From Paludibacteraceae bacterium (GTDB lineage: Bacteria > Bacteroidota > Bacteroidia > Bacteroidales > Paludibacteraceae): a DNA stretch of 64,000 bases. The stretch covers positions 1 to 64,000 of the forward strand of contig JAFSQL010000013.1 of the NCBI GenBank assembly GCA_017446585.1, read 5' to 3'. Position numbers and translations under genes: made by a program. Below are positions 53,864 to 62,362 of this stretch, one piece after another. The notes under the pieces are model-generated. The model was given only the letters and a program-made list of their open reading frames with translations. It had not been told where the DNA came from and searched no databases. Numbering within the stretch: position 1 is the first letter of the stretch; the number at the start of each line of letters is the position of its first letter.

Positions 53864-54214
53864 TTAAGAGAGTTTGTTGGTGGCGGTATCAGGAAAAATG
53901 ACATAGGGGCGAAAATCAACCGCCTCTTTTTCGTCCATCATGCCGTATGCCATGATGATGATAATGTCACCGGGTTGCACCTTGCGTGCTGCCGCTCCGT
54001 TGAGACAAACTTGACCGCTGCCGCGTTCACCAGCGATGACGTATGTCTCAAATCGTTCGCCGTTGTTGTTGTCAACAATGTAAACATGTTCGTGCGGGAG
54101 GATGTGGGCGGCATCCATCAGGTCACGGTCAATGGTGATGCTGCCAATATAGTTGAGATTGGCATCCGTAACAGTGACACGATGAATTTTTGATTTCAGT
54201 ATTTGGACGAACAT
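53864..54214 (-). CDS. panD: Aspartate 1-decarboxylase
   Basis: 116 residues from the ATG at 54214; a longer frame is rejected because the family begins at [11 protein letters not shown]. It makes beta-alanine for pantothenate. The self-cleavage site G24-S25, which becomes the pyruvoyl group, is in Y-I-G-S-I-T, and Y57-type region E-H-V-Y-I-V-D follows. It is ten bases from the panC-side gap, completing a panC-panD unit. Confidence 0.96.
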   Translation of the reverse strand: MFVQILKSKIHRVTVTDANLNYIGSITIDRDLMDAAHILPHEHVYIVDNNNGERFETYVIAGERGSGQVCLNGAAARKVQPGDIIIIMAYGMMDEKEAVDFRPYVIFPDTATNKLS

Positions 54215-54254
54215 GATATTAGTTCTTTCGTTTGCGTATTGCAACTAAGGTGCG

Positions 54255-55109
54255 TTAGCCTTTGTATTTTATGTTGTCAATGAGTCGGACGTTTCCGCAA
54301 TGAACAGTAACACATCCTACCACGCTTGAGGCATCGTTCCAGTCGCTGATGGTTTGTAGGGTATCTGCGTTCACGATTTCAAAGTATTCCACTTCAAGGC
54401 CTTTGTGAGCGTTGATGTTTTCTGTTACCCATTGGGAGAGGTTGAGAGGACTCATTTTCGACGCGAAGTTAAGGCTTTCTTTCAAAACTTTGAATATGTT
54501 TGAAGCCAAAACCTTTTGGTCGTCAGAGAGCAATTGATTTCGGCTGCTTTTTGCCAATCCGCTTGCCTCTCGAATGATCGGGCACGCAATGATGTCAAGG
54601 TTGAAGCCCAAGGTTTTGACCATCAGCCTTATGACTGCGATTTGTTGGAAATCTTTTTCGCCAAAGTATGCTCGGGTTGGATTTGTAAGTTGAAAAAGTT
54701 TGCTGACAATTTGTACGACTCCATTGAAGTGGCCTGGTCGTTGCTTGCCTTCCATGACTTTGTCTAATCCTTGAAAGTCAAATTCGAAGCGGTGGTTGAT
54801 TTCTTCATTGGAATATATGTCCTCTGGGCTTGGTGCGAAGAGCAGGTCAACGCCTTCGGCATTGACCAAAGCAGCGTCGGCATCCAAGTCGCGAGGATAG
54901 GTGGCCAAGTCGTTCGGGTTGTTGAATTGGGTGGGATTGACAAAGACGCTGACGACCGCTACGTCGTTGTCGGTACGGCAACGCTTTATGAGGCTCAAAT
55001 GTCCTTCGTGAAGGGCTCCCATGGTAGGGACAAGTCCAACGCTCTTGTTGTTTTGGCGAAGCGCGTTGAGTTTGGTTTGGAGGTCAGAGATGGTATGAAC
55101 AATTTCCAT
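54255..55109 (-). CDS. panC: Pantothenate synthetase
   Basis: 284 residues. It joins pantoate and beta-alanine using ATP. Family motifs: V-P-T-M-G-A-L-H-E-G-H near 27-37, S-V-F-V-N-P-T-Q-F near 54-62, Y-F-G-E-K-D-F-Q near 148, and S-S-R-N near 193. It is first in a two-gene unit with panD; a -7 box lies 25 bases upstream. Confidence 0.97.
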   Translation of the reverse strand: MEIVHTISDLQTKLNALRQNNKSVGLVPTMGALHEGHLSLIKRCRTDNDVAVVSVFVNPTQFNNPNDLATYPRDLDADAALVNAEGVDLLFAPSPEDIYSNEEINHRFEFDFQGLDKVMEGKQRPGHFNGVVQIVSKLFQLTNPTRAYFGEKDFQQIAVIRLMVKTLGFNLDIIACPIIREASGLAKSSRNQLLSDDQKVLASNIFKVLKESLNFASKMSPLNLSQWVTENINAHKGLEVEYFEIVNADTLQTISDWNDASSVVGCVTVHCGNVRLIDNIKYKG

Positions 55110-55134
55110 TTTTTTTGTAATTCAAAAAACGACG

Positions 55135-55142
55135 CAAAGGTA
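55135..55142 (-). promoter_or_regulatory. panC promoter -7 box TACCTTTG
   Basis: Minus-strand TAnnTTTG match, 25 bases upstream of the panC start. Confidence 0.55.
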
Positions 55143-55262
55143 ACACATTTCGTCATGCGAGGTCATAAAAAATGGTTCTTAAAAAATGAAACAGGGAGAG
55201 GCGAAAGAAGAAAGTTAAAATTTTGTGCGTAAGAAGTTTGGAATTTTCTTGTAATTTTTTTA

Positions 55263-55270
55263 TATCTTTG
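55263..55270 (+). promoter_or_regulatory. Promoter -7 box TATCTTTG
   Basis: Perfect match with TTTG at 55237-55240, 22 bases upstream; the glycogen-synthase-like gene starts 25 bases downstream. The 186-base region holds two divergent promoters. Confidence 0.55.
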
Positions 55271-55295
55271 CGATAGAATAGGTAAAAGTCGTTTT

Positions 55296-56114
55296 ATGAA
55301 GGAAGCGCAGAAGATTCTATATGTGACACAGGAAATGGAACCTTACCTTCCTGAGTCTCCGATGGCGACGCTGTGTCGTCGCATGCCACAGAAGACTCAG
55401 GAGGACGGTCGGGAGATGCGCGCCTTCATGCCGCGTTTTGGTTGCATCAATGAGCGTCGGAACCAGTTGCACGAGGTGATACGTCTTTCGGGAATGAATA
55501 TGATCATTGACGATACGGATCATTCCTTGATTATCAAGGTGGCGTCGATACAATCTGCCAGAATGCAGGTCTATTTTATTGACAACGAGGATTATTTCAA
55601 GAGGAAGGCGACGGTGAAGGATGCGGACGGAAAGGAGTTTGAGGACAATGATGAGCGAACGATATTTTTCTCACGAGGTGTCATAGAAACGGTTCGCAAG
55701 TTGAGGTGGGAACCTACGGTCGTGTCATGCAATGGTTGGATTTCTGCTTTGATGCCTCTTTATATCAAGAAAGCGTATGCTGACGATCCGCAGTTCATGC
55801 GTTCAAAGATTGTTACGGTTATTTATGAGGAAGACTTTAAGGTGTCGTTTCCTGACAAGTTTCGTGACTTCTTGATGCTTGATGGTATAGAGAAAGAGGA
55901 TATTCAGCCTATAGATAAGGAAGAGGTGACATACGTGAATTTAATGAAGCTTGCCTTGCGTCACAGTGACGGGGTTGTGTTCACGTCCACGAAAATACAG
56001 AAGGAATTATTTGACGAAGCGAAGAAACTGAAAATTCCAAGCGTAGTGATTGATAAGGACAGTGATTACGAACAGGAATATTTGGAATTCTACGATTTGG
56101 TAGCCAAACAATGA
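55296..56114 (+). CDS. Glycogen/starch synthase-like protein, N-terminal domain only
   Basis: 272 residues, compared with about 480 or more for a glycogen synthase. It has the N-terminal GT5 Rossmann fold (I-L-Y-V-T-Q-E-M-E-P-Y at the start, M-P-R-F-G near 47, F-S-R-G-V near 122, and V-V-S-C-N-G-W-I near 139). The usual K-x-G-G-L near the start, which binds ADP-glucose, is absent (P-E-S-P-M-A-T-L in its place) and the C-terminal domain is missing. The family is conserved in Bacteroidales and is probably not an active synthase; a regulator of glycogen metabolism is one possibility. It overlaps mntP by four bases. Confidence 0.85.
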   Translation: MKEAQKILYVTQEMEPYLPESPMATLCRRMPQKTQEDGREMRAFMPRFGCINERRNQLHEVIRLSGMNMIIDDTDHSLIIKVASIQSARMQVYFIDNEDYFKRKATVKDADGKEFEDNDERTIFFSRGVIETVRKLRWEPTVVSCNGWISALMPLYIKKAYADDPQFMRSKIVTVIYEEDFKVSFPDKFRDFLMLDGIEKEDIQPIDKEEVTYVNLMKLALRHSDGVVFTSTKIQKELFDEAKKLKIPSVVIDKDSDYEQEYLEFYDLVAKQ

Positions 56115-56695
56115 GTCTGATAGATATCTTGTGGCTTTCGGTGGCTCTTGCTATGGATTGCTTTGCCGTTTCCATTACAATGGGAATGACAAAAAAGACA
56201 AAAGATAGCGACAAAATCAAAGAAAAACGGTCGGAGATGTTGGTGATGGCGTTTTCATTTGGATTGTTCCAGATGTTAATGCCTTTGTTAGCATTATTGG
56301 TGGGTCAGGTTGCTCGCGAATGGTTGATTGAGTATCATGGTTGGGTAGCATTGCTGATTTTGTCGGTATTGGGCGTGCGCATGATTTGGGAGGAACTGAA
56401 GGGTGAGGAAGAAGAGTCGGAATGGATCACGAAGGGGAAATCGACCGTGCGAACGGTTTTGCTTCTCTCCGTAGCCACGTCAATAGATAGTCTGACGACC
56501 GGGGTTTTGTTCGTTCCGCTTTCGATGGGACGAGTTGTAATGGCGTTGTTCATAATCGGTTTAGGGTCTTTCTTGTTTACGTTGATTGGTTATCAGATGG
56601 GGGCAATATTTGCAGAAAAAGCCCAAAGGATACATCCCAAACTGATAGGCGGTGTCATGCTCATTTTGATAGGTGTCAAGATTTTCTTCTTGTAA
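56111..56695 (+). CDS. mntP: Manganese efflux pump MntP
   Basis: 194 residues with six membrane helices in two repeats. The conserved acidic motifs are A-L-A-M-D-C-F-A-V-S near 12-21 and S-I-D-S-L-T-T-G near 123-130. It exports Mn2+. The start overlaps the stop of the previous gene (ATGA). No yybP-ykoY riboswitch is visible, as it is internal to a transcription unit. Confidence 0.93.
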   Translation: MSLIDILWLSVALAMDCFAVSITMGMTKKTKDSDKIKEKRSEMLVMAFSFGLFQMLMPLLALLVGQVAREWLIEYHGWVALLILSVLGVRMIWEELKGEEEESEWITKGKSTVRTVLLLSVATSIDSLTTGVLFVPLSMGRVVMALFIIGLGSFLFTLIGYQMGAIFAEKAQRIHPKLIGGVMLILIGVKIFFL

Positions 56696-56710
56696 GTAAA
56701 AGGATATATC

Positions 56711-57856
56711 ATGAATGCTCATTATGATTATTTGATAGTTGGTAGCGGACTGTTCGGAGCGACGTTCGCTTATCTCGCACAAGAGCAGGGTAAGCGTTGC
56801 CTTGTCATAGACAAACGTGATCATTTGGGAGGAAATGTTTATTGTCGAGAGGTAGAAGGAATCAATGTGCATGAGTATGGGGCGCATATATTCCACACGT
56901 CGAATCACGAGGTATGGAATTTTGTCAATAGCCTTGTTGAGATGAATCGCTATACGAATTGTCCGGTTGCAAATTACAAAGGTCAGTTGTTTAATCTTCC
57001 GTTCAACATGAATACGTTTTATGCCATGTGGGGCGTGAAGACACCAGCAGAGGCACAAGCGAAGATAGAGGAACAGAGAGCAGAAGCGGTGGCGAAAATG
57101 AAGGCGGAGGGCAGAACGGAACCTGCTAATCTGGAGGAGCAGGCAAAGATTTTGATAGGAAAGGACATTTTTGAGAAACTCATCAAAGGTTACACGGAAA
57201 AGCAATGGGGAAGGTCGTGCAGTGACTTGCCCGCCTTTATTATCAAACGTCTTCCTGTGCGTCTTGTTTTTGACAATAACTACTTCAACGACCTCTATCA
57301 GGGCATTCCTGTCGGAGGTTATAATGAATTGATAAATGCATTGCTCAACGGCGTGGAGAAAAGGACCGGGGAAGACTTCTTTGCCAAAAGAAGTGAGTAT
57401 GAAAGCATGGCGGACAAAATTGTCTTTACGGGCAAGATAGACGAGTTTTTTGATTACGAGTACGGCAAACTCGAATATCGTACCGTCAGATTTGAAACGG
57501 AGGTTTTAGACACGCCAAACTATCAAGGTAACGCTGTCGTGAACTATACGGAACGTGAGGTTCCATACACTCGTGTCATAGAACACAAGCATTTCGAGAA
57601 GTTCGGGGCGGCAGTGTATGAGAATCCTAAGACCGTAATCTCACGAGAATATTCGACGGAGTGGAAAGATGGCATGGAGCCTTATTATCCCGTGAATGAC
57701 GAAAGGAATGTCGCTCTTTATGAGAAGTACAGAAAACGTTCGGAAATCGTAGGAAACGTCATTTTCGGTGGTCGTCTTGCTGAGTATAAGTATTACGACA
57801 TGGACGATACCCTTGAGCGTGTTTTAGAAATTGCTAAAAAGGAATTTAATTCTTAG
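56711..57856 (+). CDS. glf: UDP-galactopyranose mutase
   Basis: 381 residues. It interconverts UDP-galactopyranose and UDP-galactofuranose for surface glycans. The FAD site is G-S-G-L-F-G-A near 11-17 and D-K-R-D-H-L-G-G-N near 35-43; Y-G-A-H-I-F-H-T near 56 and Y-T-E-K-Q-W-G near 165 follow, as does E-Y-S-T-E-W near 317. Its 3' end overlaps the convergent GHL10 gene by 11 bases. Confidence 0.96.
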   Translation: MNAHYDYLIVGSGLFGATFAYLAQEQGKRCLVIDKRDHLGGNVYCREVEGINVHEYGAHIFHTSNHEVWNFVNSLVEMNRYTNCPVANYKGQLFNLPFNMNTFYAMWGVKTPAEAQAKIEEQRAEAVAKMKAEGRTEPANLEEQAKILIGKDIFEKLIKGYTEKQWGRSCSDLPAFIIKRLPVRLVFDNNYFNDLYQGIPVGGYNELINALLNGVEKRTGEDFFAKRSEYESMADKIVFTGKIDEFFDYEYGKLEYRTVRFETEVLDTPNYQGNAVVNYTEREVPYTRVIEHKHFEKFGAAVYENPKTVISREYSTEWKDGMEPYYPVNDERNVALYEKYRKRSEIVGNVIFGGRLAEYKYYDMDDTLERVLEIAKKEFNS

Positions 57857-59438
57857 GTAATCGTTTGGAAACGCAAGAAGCCGGGAGTGATTCGATGCGA
57901 TAACGATTGAAAGTGGTGACGACAAACGTGTAGTGCCCGTCCTTGTCTGAACAGAATTGTGTGATATCGGCAAACGGTTGTCTGGTGACGGCAATGATGT
58001 TCTGTGCCATGGAAGTGTCGCCAACGTATTTGTGTCCCTCAAAGGCATATACGATGTAGTAGAGAGGCGCTTTGCCGTCCTGTTCGGTTACGGCATCCCA
58101 CGTTATGATAACGGAATCGGGTTGTTGGTCGCGTTTTGTCAGATGGAGTGAGACGTTATGTGGCTGTGGCGTTCTGAGTGCCGCTTCCATTCGTTTGTCA
58201 CTTATGGTAAGATGGGAGTAGGGAGGAAGAGCGAGGTTGGCATAGTAGTGGTTCGTCAGCGAGTCGAGCAGTCCTTGCTCATTGCGCAGGAAGTATTTGG
58301 AAGAGTAGAAGATTTCCCCCTTCACGTCGTTTCGAAGTGTGTCTGTGCGATTAGATGCCAATTGTCTTTCAATCTCGTTGGGCGTTTGCCAAGCAAGGGA
58401 ACGCTTGTTCTGGGAGAATCCGGAGGCGTAGAGAGAAATGTATAGGTTCGCTTTCCCCTTATTTTGACTCCACCAAGGCAGAAGGATGTCATAGGAAGCG
58501 AGGGAGTGACCTTTCTCCCAATAGAGTTGTGGGGATACGTAGTCAAGCAAGTCGTTGTCAATCCAATTCATCACGTCGGCATAAAGGTCGTCGTAGTTGG
58601 TCAATGCCTTCTTCGTTTGTGAGCCGCGTGGGTCGGAGTCTTGATGCCTCCAAACGCCAAAAGGAGAGATGCCGAAATGTACCCACGGTTTCAGTTGGTG
58701 TACCGTTTGGGATACTGCCGCCATGGTTTTGTTAACGTTGTCCCGTCGCCAGTCAGACAGGGTTGAGAATCCTCGTGGATTGTCCTTGTATGTCTTGTAG
58801 TCGGGGAAGGCGGTCTTGGGTATGGGATAGGGATAAAAATAGTCGTCGAAGACGAGTGCGTCAAGGTCGTAGCGAGTGACGATGTCGGAAACGATGTCGA
58901 GGAGGTAGTCGCGAACCGAGTCGATGCCAGGGTTGAAATAAAGTCGCCCTCCATAGGTCAGAAACCAATCGGGATGTCTGAAGTAGGGGTGCATGGAGTC
59001 GAGCGTGTTAATCTTGTCAGACATTGCCGCGCGGTAGGGGTTGAGCCAAACATGGGCTTCCATGCAACGCTCGTGCGCCATTGAAATGAGCGAGTCCAAC
59101 GGATCGTAGGGGAGTGAGTCGGGAGGCGTTCCTTGTGTTCCGTTCAGGTAGGCGGACCAAGGTTCCTTGTCCGAGCGGAAAAGCGCGTCGGCACATGGGC
59201 GCGCTTGAAAAAGAACGGCGTTGATTCCTATTGAGCGTAGGGAGTCGAGCATGAAACGCATTTCCATCATTTGGCTGTCTGCAGGCATTCCCTTGTGTGA
59301 TGGCCAATCGATGTTGGCGACGGTGGCTATCCATGCGCCTCTGAATTGCCGCTTTGCGTTTTTGTAGGTTTCGTCTGTTTGTCCCCATGTCAAGAGGACA
59401 TGCGCAATGAGCAGAAGGAGAATGACGAATCGTTTCAT
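57846..59438 (-). CDS. Family 10-like glycosyl hydrolase (GHL10/DUF187)
   Basis: 530 residues with a signal peptide (about 1-20). A TIM-barrel domain follows: F-R-G-A-W-I-A-T-V near 33-41, N-A-V-L-F-Q-A-R-P near 74-82, H-V-W-L-N-P-Y-R-A near 131-139, F-D-D-Y-F-Y-P-Y near 196-203 (acidic pair), and H-F-G-I-S-P-F-G. The C-terminal about 90 residues are a fibronectin-III-like domain. The family cleaves peptidoglycan or related glycans in some bacteria. Its start lies five bases from a -7-like box. Confidence 0.92.
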   Translation of the reverse strand: MKRFVILLLLIAHVLLTWGQTDETYKNAKRQFRGAWIATVANIDWPSHKGMPADSQMMEMRFMLDSLRSIGINAVLFQARPCADALFRSDKEPWSAYLNGTQGTPPDSLPYDPLDSLISMAHERCMEAHVWLNPYRAAMSDKINTLDSMHPYFRHPDWFLTYGGRLYFNPGIDSVRDYLLDIVSDIVTRYDLDALVFDDYFYPYPIPKTAFPDYKTYKDNPRGFSTLSDWRRDNVNKTMAAVSQTVHQLKPWVHFGISPFGVWRHQDSDPRGSQTKKALTNYDDLYADVMNWIDNDLLDYVSPQLYWEKGHSLASYDILLPWWSQNKGKANLYISLYASGFSQNKRSLAWQTPNEIERQLASNRTDTLRNDVKGEIFYSSKYFLRNEQGLLDSLTNHYYANLALPPYSHLTISDKRMEAALRTPQPHNVSLHLTKRDQQPDSVIITWDAVTEQDGKAPLYYIVYAFEGHKYVGDTSMAQNIIAVTRQPFADITQFCSDKDGHYTFVVTTFNRYRIESLPASCVSKRLPKN

Positions 59439-59443
59439 GGAGA

Positions 59444-59451
59444 CAAAGGTA
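59444..59451 (-). promoter_or_regulatory. -7 box TACCTTTG very close to the GHL10 start
   Basis: Minus-strand TAnnTTTG match five bases upstream of the ATG at 59438, which would mean a leaderless mRNA. Alternatively transcription comes from rpmA past the terminator. Confidence 0.35.
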
Positions 59452-59454
59452 AGA

Positions 59455-59491
59455 ATAAAAAAACGAGGACGGTCGTTGCCAACCGTCCCCG
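59455..59491 (-). terminator. Terminator of the rplU-rpmA unit
   Basis: Minus-strand hairpin GGACGGT/ACCGTCC (59467-59473 with 59482-59488) extended by C-G pairs, followed by a run of T (A residues at 59455-59463). Confidence 0.85.
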
Positions 59492-59526
59492 AAACAAAAA
59501 ACTATGAAATGAAAACTGTAATCTGC

Positions 59527-59790
59527 TTATTCCGCTTCAGCAGGAATCACGGAGACAAACGACTTGTTTGCCTTTGTCTTACGGAAGTTCACAACGCCGT
59601 CAGTCAGAGCGAAGAGCGTGTGGTCTTTGCCCATGCCTACGTTTTCACCTGGGTTGTGTACGGTACCGCGTTGACGAACGATGATGTTGCCAGCAATAAC
59701 GTTTTGACCTCCGTATATTTTAACGCCGAGTCGTTTGGAAGCGGACTCGCGACCGTTCTTTGACGAACCTACACCTTTTTTATGTGCCAT
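59527..59790 (-). CDS. rpmA: 50S ribosomal protein L27
   Basis: 87 residues: [14 protein letters not shown] at the start, then G-V-K-I-Y-G-G-Q and I-I-V-R-Q-R-G-T. It lines the peptidyl transferase centre. It begins directly with M-A-H-K-K-G and has no cleavable N-terminal extension as in Firmicutes. It follows rplU by 47 bases. Confidence 0.98.
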   Translation of the reverse strand: MAHKKGVGSSKNGRESASKRLGVKIYGGQNVIAGNIIVRQRGTVHNPGENVGMGKDHTLFALTDGVVNFRKTKANKSFVSVIPAEAE

Positions 59791-59837
59791 AGTCTAAAAG
59801 AAAAAAGAAAATTAGTTAAAACGAGAGGATTAATGGG

Positions 59838-60155
59838 TTAGGCAACGATGTCGTTGATAGTGATGAGCGTGTAGTGCTCACGATGACCGTTCAACTTACG
59901 ATAGCCTTTGCGACGCTTCTTGTGGAAGACGAGCACCTTCTTGCCTTTCACTTCTTCGCCAACTTCCGCAACAACCTTAGCACCTTTTACCGTAGGTTCT
60001 CCGACGGTAACCGCACCATTGTCGCTGATGAGAAGCACTTTGTCAAATTCTACTTTGTCACCCTCCTTGGAGTTGTCGTTCAGGAGATTGACGCACAGTT
60101 TTTGTCCTTTCTCGACACGGAACTGTTGACCCTTGATTTCAACGATTGCAAACAT
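59838..60155 (-). CDS. rplU: 50S ribosomal protein L21
   Basis: 105 residues: [12 protein letters not shown] at the start and [15 protein letters not shown] near 78-92, the L21 signature. It binds 23S rRNA. It is the first gene of the rplU-rpmA pair, behind a structured leader and a promoter at 60243. Confidence 0.98.
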   Translation of the reverse strand: MFAIVEIKGQQFRVEKGQKLCVNLLNDNSKEGDKVEFDKVLLISDNGAVTVGEPTVKGAKVVAEVGEEVKGKKVLVFHKKRRKGYRKLNGHREHYTLITINDIVA

Positions 60156-60242
60156 TTGTTTGTCAGTGAATTAAATTAGTCGGGGAGGCGGCATAGACCT
60201 TTTGGTCATAGCACTTGAACGAGCCTCTGTGCGAAACGGGTG
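60156..60242 (-). promoter_or_regulatory. Structured rplU leader, candidate r-protein autoregulatory element
   Basis: On the minus strand, GAGGC (complement of 60223-60227) can pair with GCCTC (complement of 60185-60189), enclosing a smaller hairpin GACC-AAAA-GGTC at 60196-60207. The leader is about 85 bases, longer than most here. Autoregulation by L21 is inferred from position and folding only. Confidence 0.45.
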
Positions 60243-60250
60243 CAAAGATA
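60243..60250 (-). promoter_or_regulatory. rplU promoter -7 box TATCTTTG
   Basis: Minus-strand perfect match, 88 bases upstream of the rplU start. Confidence 0.6.
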
Positions 60251-60319
60251 TAAATTATTTTGTTAAGTATAAACCTTCTTGTTGTTTTTTAGGAAATTAT
60301 ATGATGGAGGAAGGCATAT

Positions 60320-62359
60320 TCAAGTAAAATTCAAACTATCAATAAATGTGTTTTTGTCAATAGTCGTTTCTTCTCCGTTCTCAAACTTCGTGATTTTCCA
60401 TGTGTTGCCGTCTAATATTGGAAGGTAGAAGATGTGTTTTGTCTTTTTCGAGCATGCTTTGTAACATTTTTTCAGGCTTTTGACTTTTGATTCATACTCT
60501 TCATCGTTGATGTTGAGCAATGGGGATTTATTCACGCTTTTCACCTCGAAGATGTGTATTCTGCCTTTCTTGTCCTTCATGACAAAATCGGGGTATGAAG
60601 AGTGAATGCCGTCAGCGAAATATTCATATTTAATTTCGGAATTAAGTGGAAAATTCTTTCCCCAAAGGAATTTATTGTCCTGATTGTTCAATACGTTGGT
60701 CGTGCCAATGCTCTTTGCTCTTATGTCTTTCAACAGTTCAGCCCATTTCTTTTCCGCGTCGCTGTCGAAAGAGAATTCGTCGGATGTTTCGTCACCCTCT
60801 TTTCTGTACCAAATCCAGTCGTCGAGCGTCAGCGTCTTTTCCGTCTCGTTGTAGGAGCTGCCGTAAGGGAAAGAAACGGGTTCGCATACTACCATGCTGT
60901 TTTCATAATCAGAGATGTAGGAATGGTATTTCCTCTTCACCTCGCCGATGTTTTCCACAAACAAACGCCACTTGTCGTAAGTGTCCGCATAGTCGTAACA
61001 CAAGTCCTGAACCTCATTGTCTTGCTGCATAAGGTTGCGATACATGGTGAAAATGCTTCCGCCTGTCAGGTTTTCCCTTTTGCCCGCAAGCAGAGATGCT
61101 ACATCCAGGTCGTTGTTGATGGTTTCCGCTTTTAGTTTCGTCGGTGTCACGCAGATTTCGGATTCGATGCCATAGTTTCTGAACAGGTTCACCTGCTTAG
61201 GCAGTCCCATCTCTTTCGGCTTTATGCCCCAAATCCATGCTGTAGAAGCCAAATCTTGCGCGTCTTTGGGCAACCGCTCAAAATCCAATAATCGCGGATT
61301 GCGGCGGACACGTCCCATCACTTGCTCGTCGAGTTGTTTGCTTTGCGTGTCACGCACTTGGTAGAGCATACAAGCGCGGGGAATGTCCCAGCCTTCGGAA
61401 ATCACCATTTTGAAAATGATGACCGAGATGCTTGATTCTGTGCCTTTCATATAGTCCTTCCACCTCGCCACGGGAAGTTTGTTCAGTCCGGAGTCGTTGG
61501 TTTGGCATCCCTTGCCGGACTTGTCGCCGGTGATATAGACCCACTTCAGGTCTTGATGTTTGGTGTTGCCCAGTGTCGGGAATATCGTGTTTTTCAATTC
61601 CTCCTCCGCCTTGTCTTTATTGGAAATCTGAATGATGAAACACGGATTCACACGCAACTTGTTGGTGTAGTCGGCTTTGATTTCCTCAAACTTGTCAAGT
61701 GCCGCGTCAAGCGTATCGGTGTCGGGTTGAAAGGCTACTTGCTTTATCAATTTTGCCTCTTCTGCATCGGTGTTTGATATTTCAACATCTGGCAACTGCT
61801 GGCGAGACAGTTTGGGCGTTGCGGAATAATTGATGACAACCGAGAAATAACGCCCTAACTCATCAAGGTTGGATGTGGCAATATGACATTCGTCTTTTAT
61901 GACAAAAATGGATTTTCCGGCCGTGCCGCCACTTAGCAAATCGCCTGTGGTTGTTTGCAGAAAATTCAGAAACGTGCCTTCCTCCTTCAGTTTGCTTTTG
62001 TCTTTATAAAGGTCGCGAGGCAAGACATAAACATTGTAGTCGGTTGGGATGTATAACGACCCTTCACCGCTCGTTTCTGAATTTATAAGGTACGGATTGA
62101 GTTTGGGGAATGTGCCATTTTGCGCCAATGCACAAAAAGAGTTGTAATTCTGTTCCGCCAATTCGCTTTTTGAAAGCGACGAAACGATAAAGACAACATT
62201 GTTGTGTGTGGCAAGGATGCGGTTCATGAAATCCGCCATCATATAGGTCTTGCCGCTGCCGGTTGGGGCTTTGAACGTGTATTCCTTCTTGCCCTGTGAA
62301 AGTACGGAAACCAATCTTGTCACCGCACTGTTCTGTAAATCCTTTGCTTCCTGAAGCAT
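60320..62359 (-). CDS. res: Type III restriction endonuclease subunit Res
   Basis: 679 residues, shorter than EcoP1/EcoP15 Res (about 970). It is a superfamily 2 translocase: Walker A APTGSGKTY at 31-39, D-E-C-H near 157, S-A-T-P near 178, and I-S-E-G-W-D and Q-V-M-G-R-V-R-R near 325-355. The C-terminal nuclease shows Y-P-D-F-V near 600 and F-E-V-K-S near 616, a PD-(D/E)xK pair. With Mod it cuts DNA having inversely oriented unmodified sites. It starts three bases after the mod stop. Confidence 0.93.
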   Translation of the reverse strand: MLQEAKDLQNSAVTRLVSVLSQGKKEYTFKAPTGSGKTYMMADFMNRILATHNNVVFIVSSLSKSELAEQNYNSFCALAQNGTFPKLNPYLINSETSGEGSLYIPTDYNVYVLPRDLYKDKSKLKEEGTFLNFLQTTTGDLLSGGTAGKSIFVIKDECHIATSNLDELGRYFSVVINYSATPKLSRQQLPDVEISNTDAEEAKLIKQVAFQPDTDTLDAALDKFEEIKADYTNKLRVNPCFIIQISNKDKAEEELKNTIFPTLGNTKHQDLKWVYITGDKSGKGCQTNDSGLNKLPVARWKDYMKGTESSISVIIFKMVISEGWDIPRACMLYQVRDTQSKQLDEQVMGRVRRNPRLLDFERLPKDAQDLASTAWIWGIKPKEMGLPKQVNLFRNYGIESEICVTPTKLKAETINNDLDVASLLAGKRENLTGGSIFTMYRNLMQQDNEVQDLCYDYADTYDKWRLFVENIGEVKRKYHSYISDYENSMVVCEPVSFPYGSSYNETEKTLTLDDWIWYRKEGDETSDEFSFDSDAEKKWAELLKDIRAKSIGTTNVLNNQDNKFLWGKNFPLNSEIKYEYFADGIHSSYPDFVMKDKKGRIHIFEVKSVNKSPLLNINDEEYESKVKSLKKCYKACSKKTKHIFYLPILDGNTWKITKFENGEETTIDKNTFIDSLNFT

Positions 62360-62362
62360 AGC

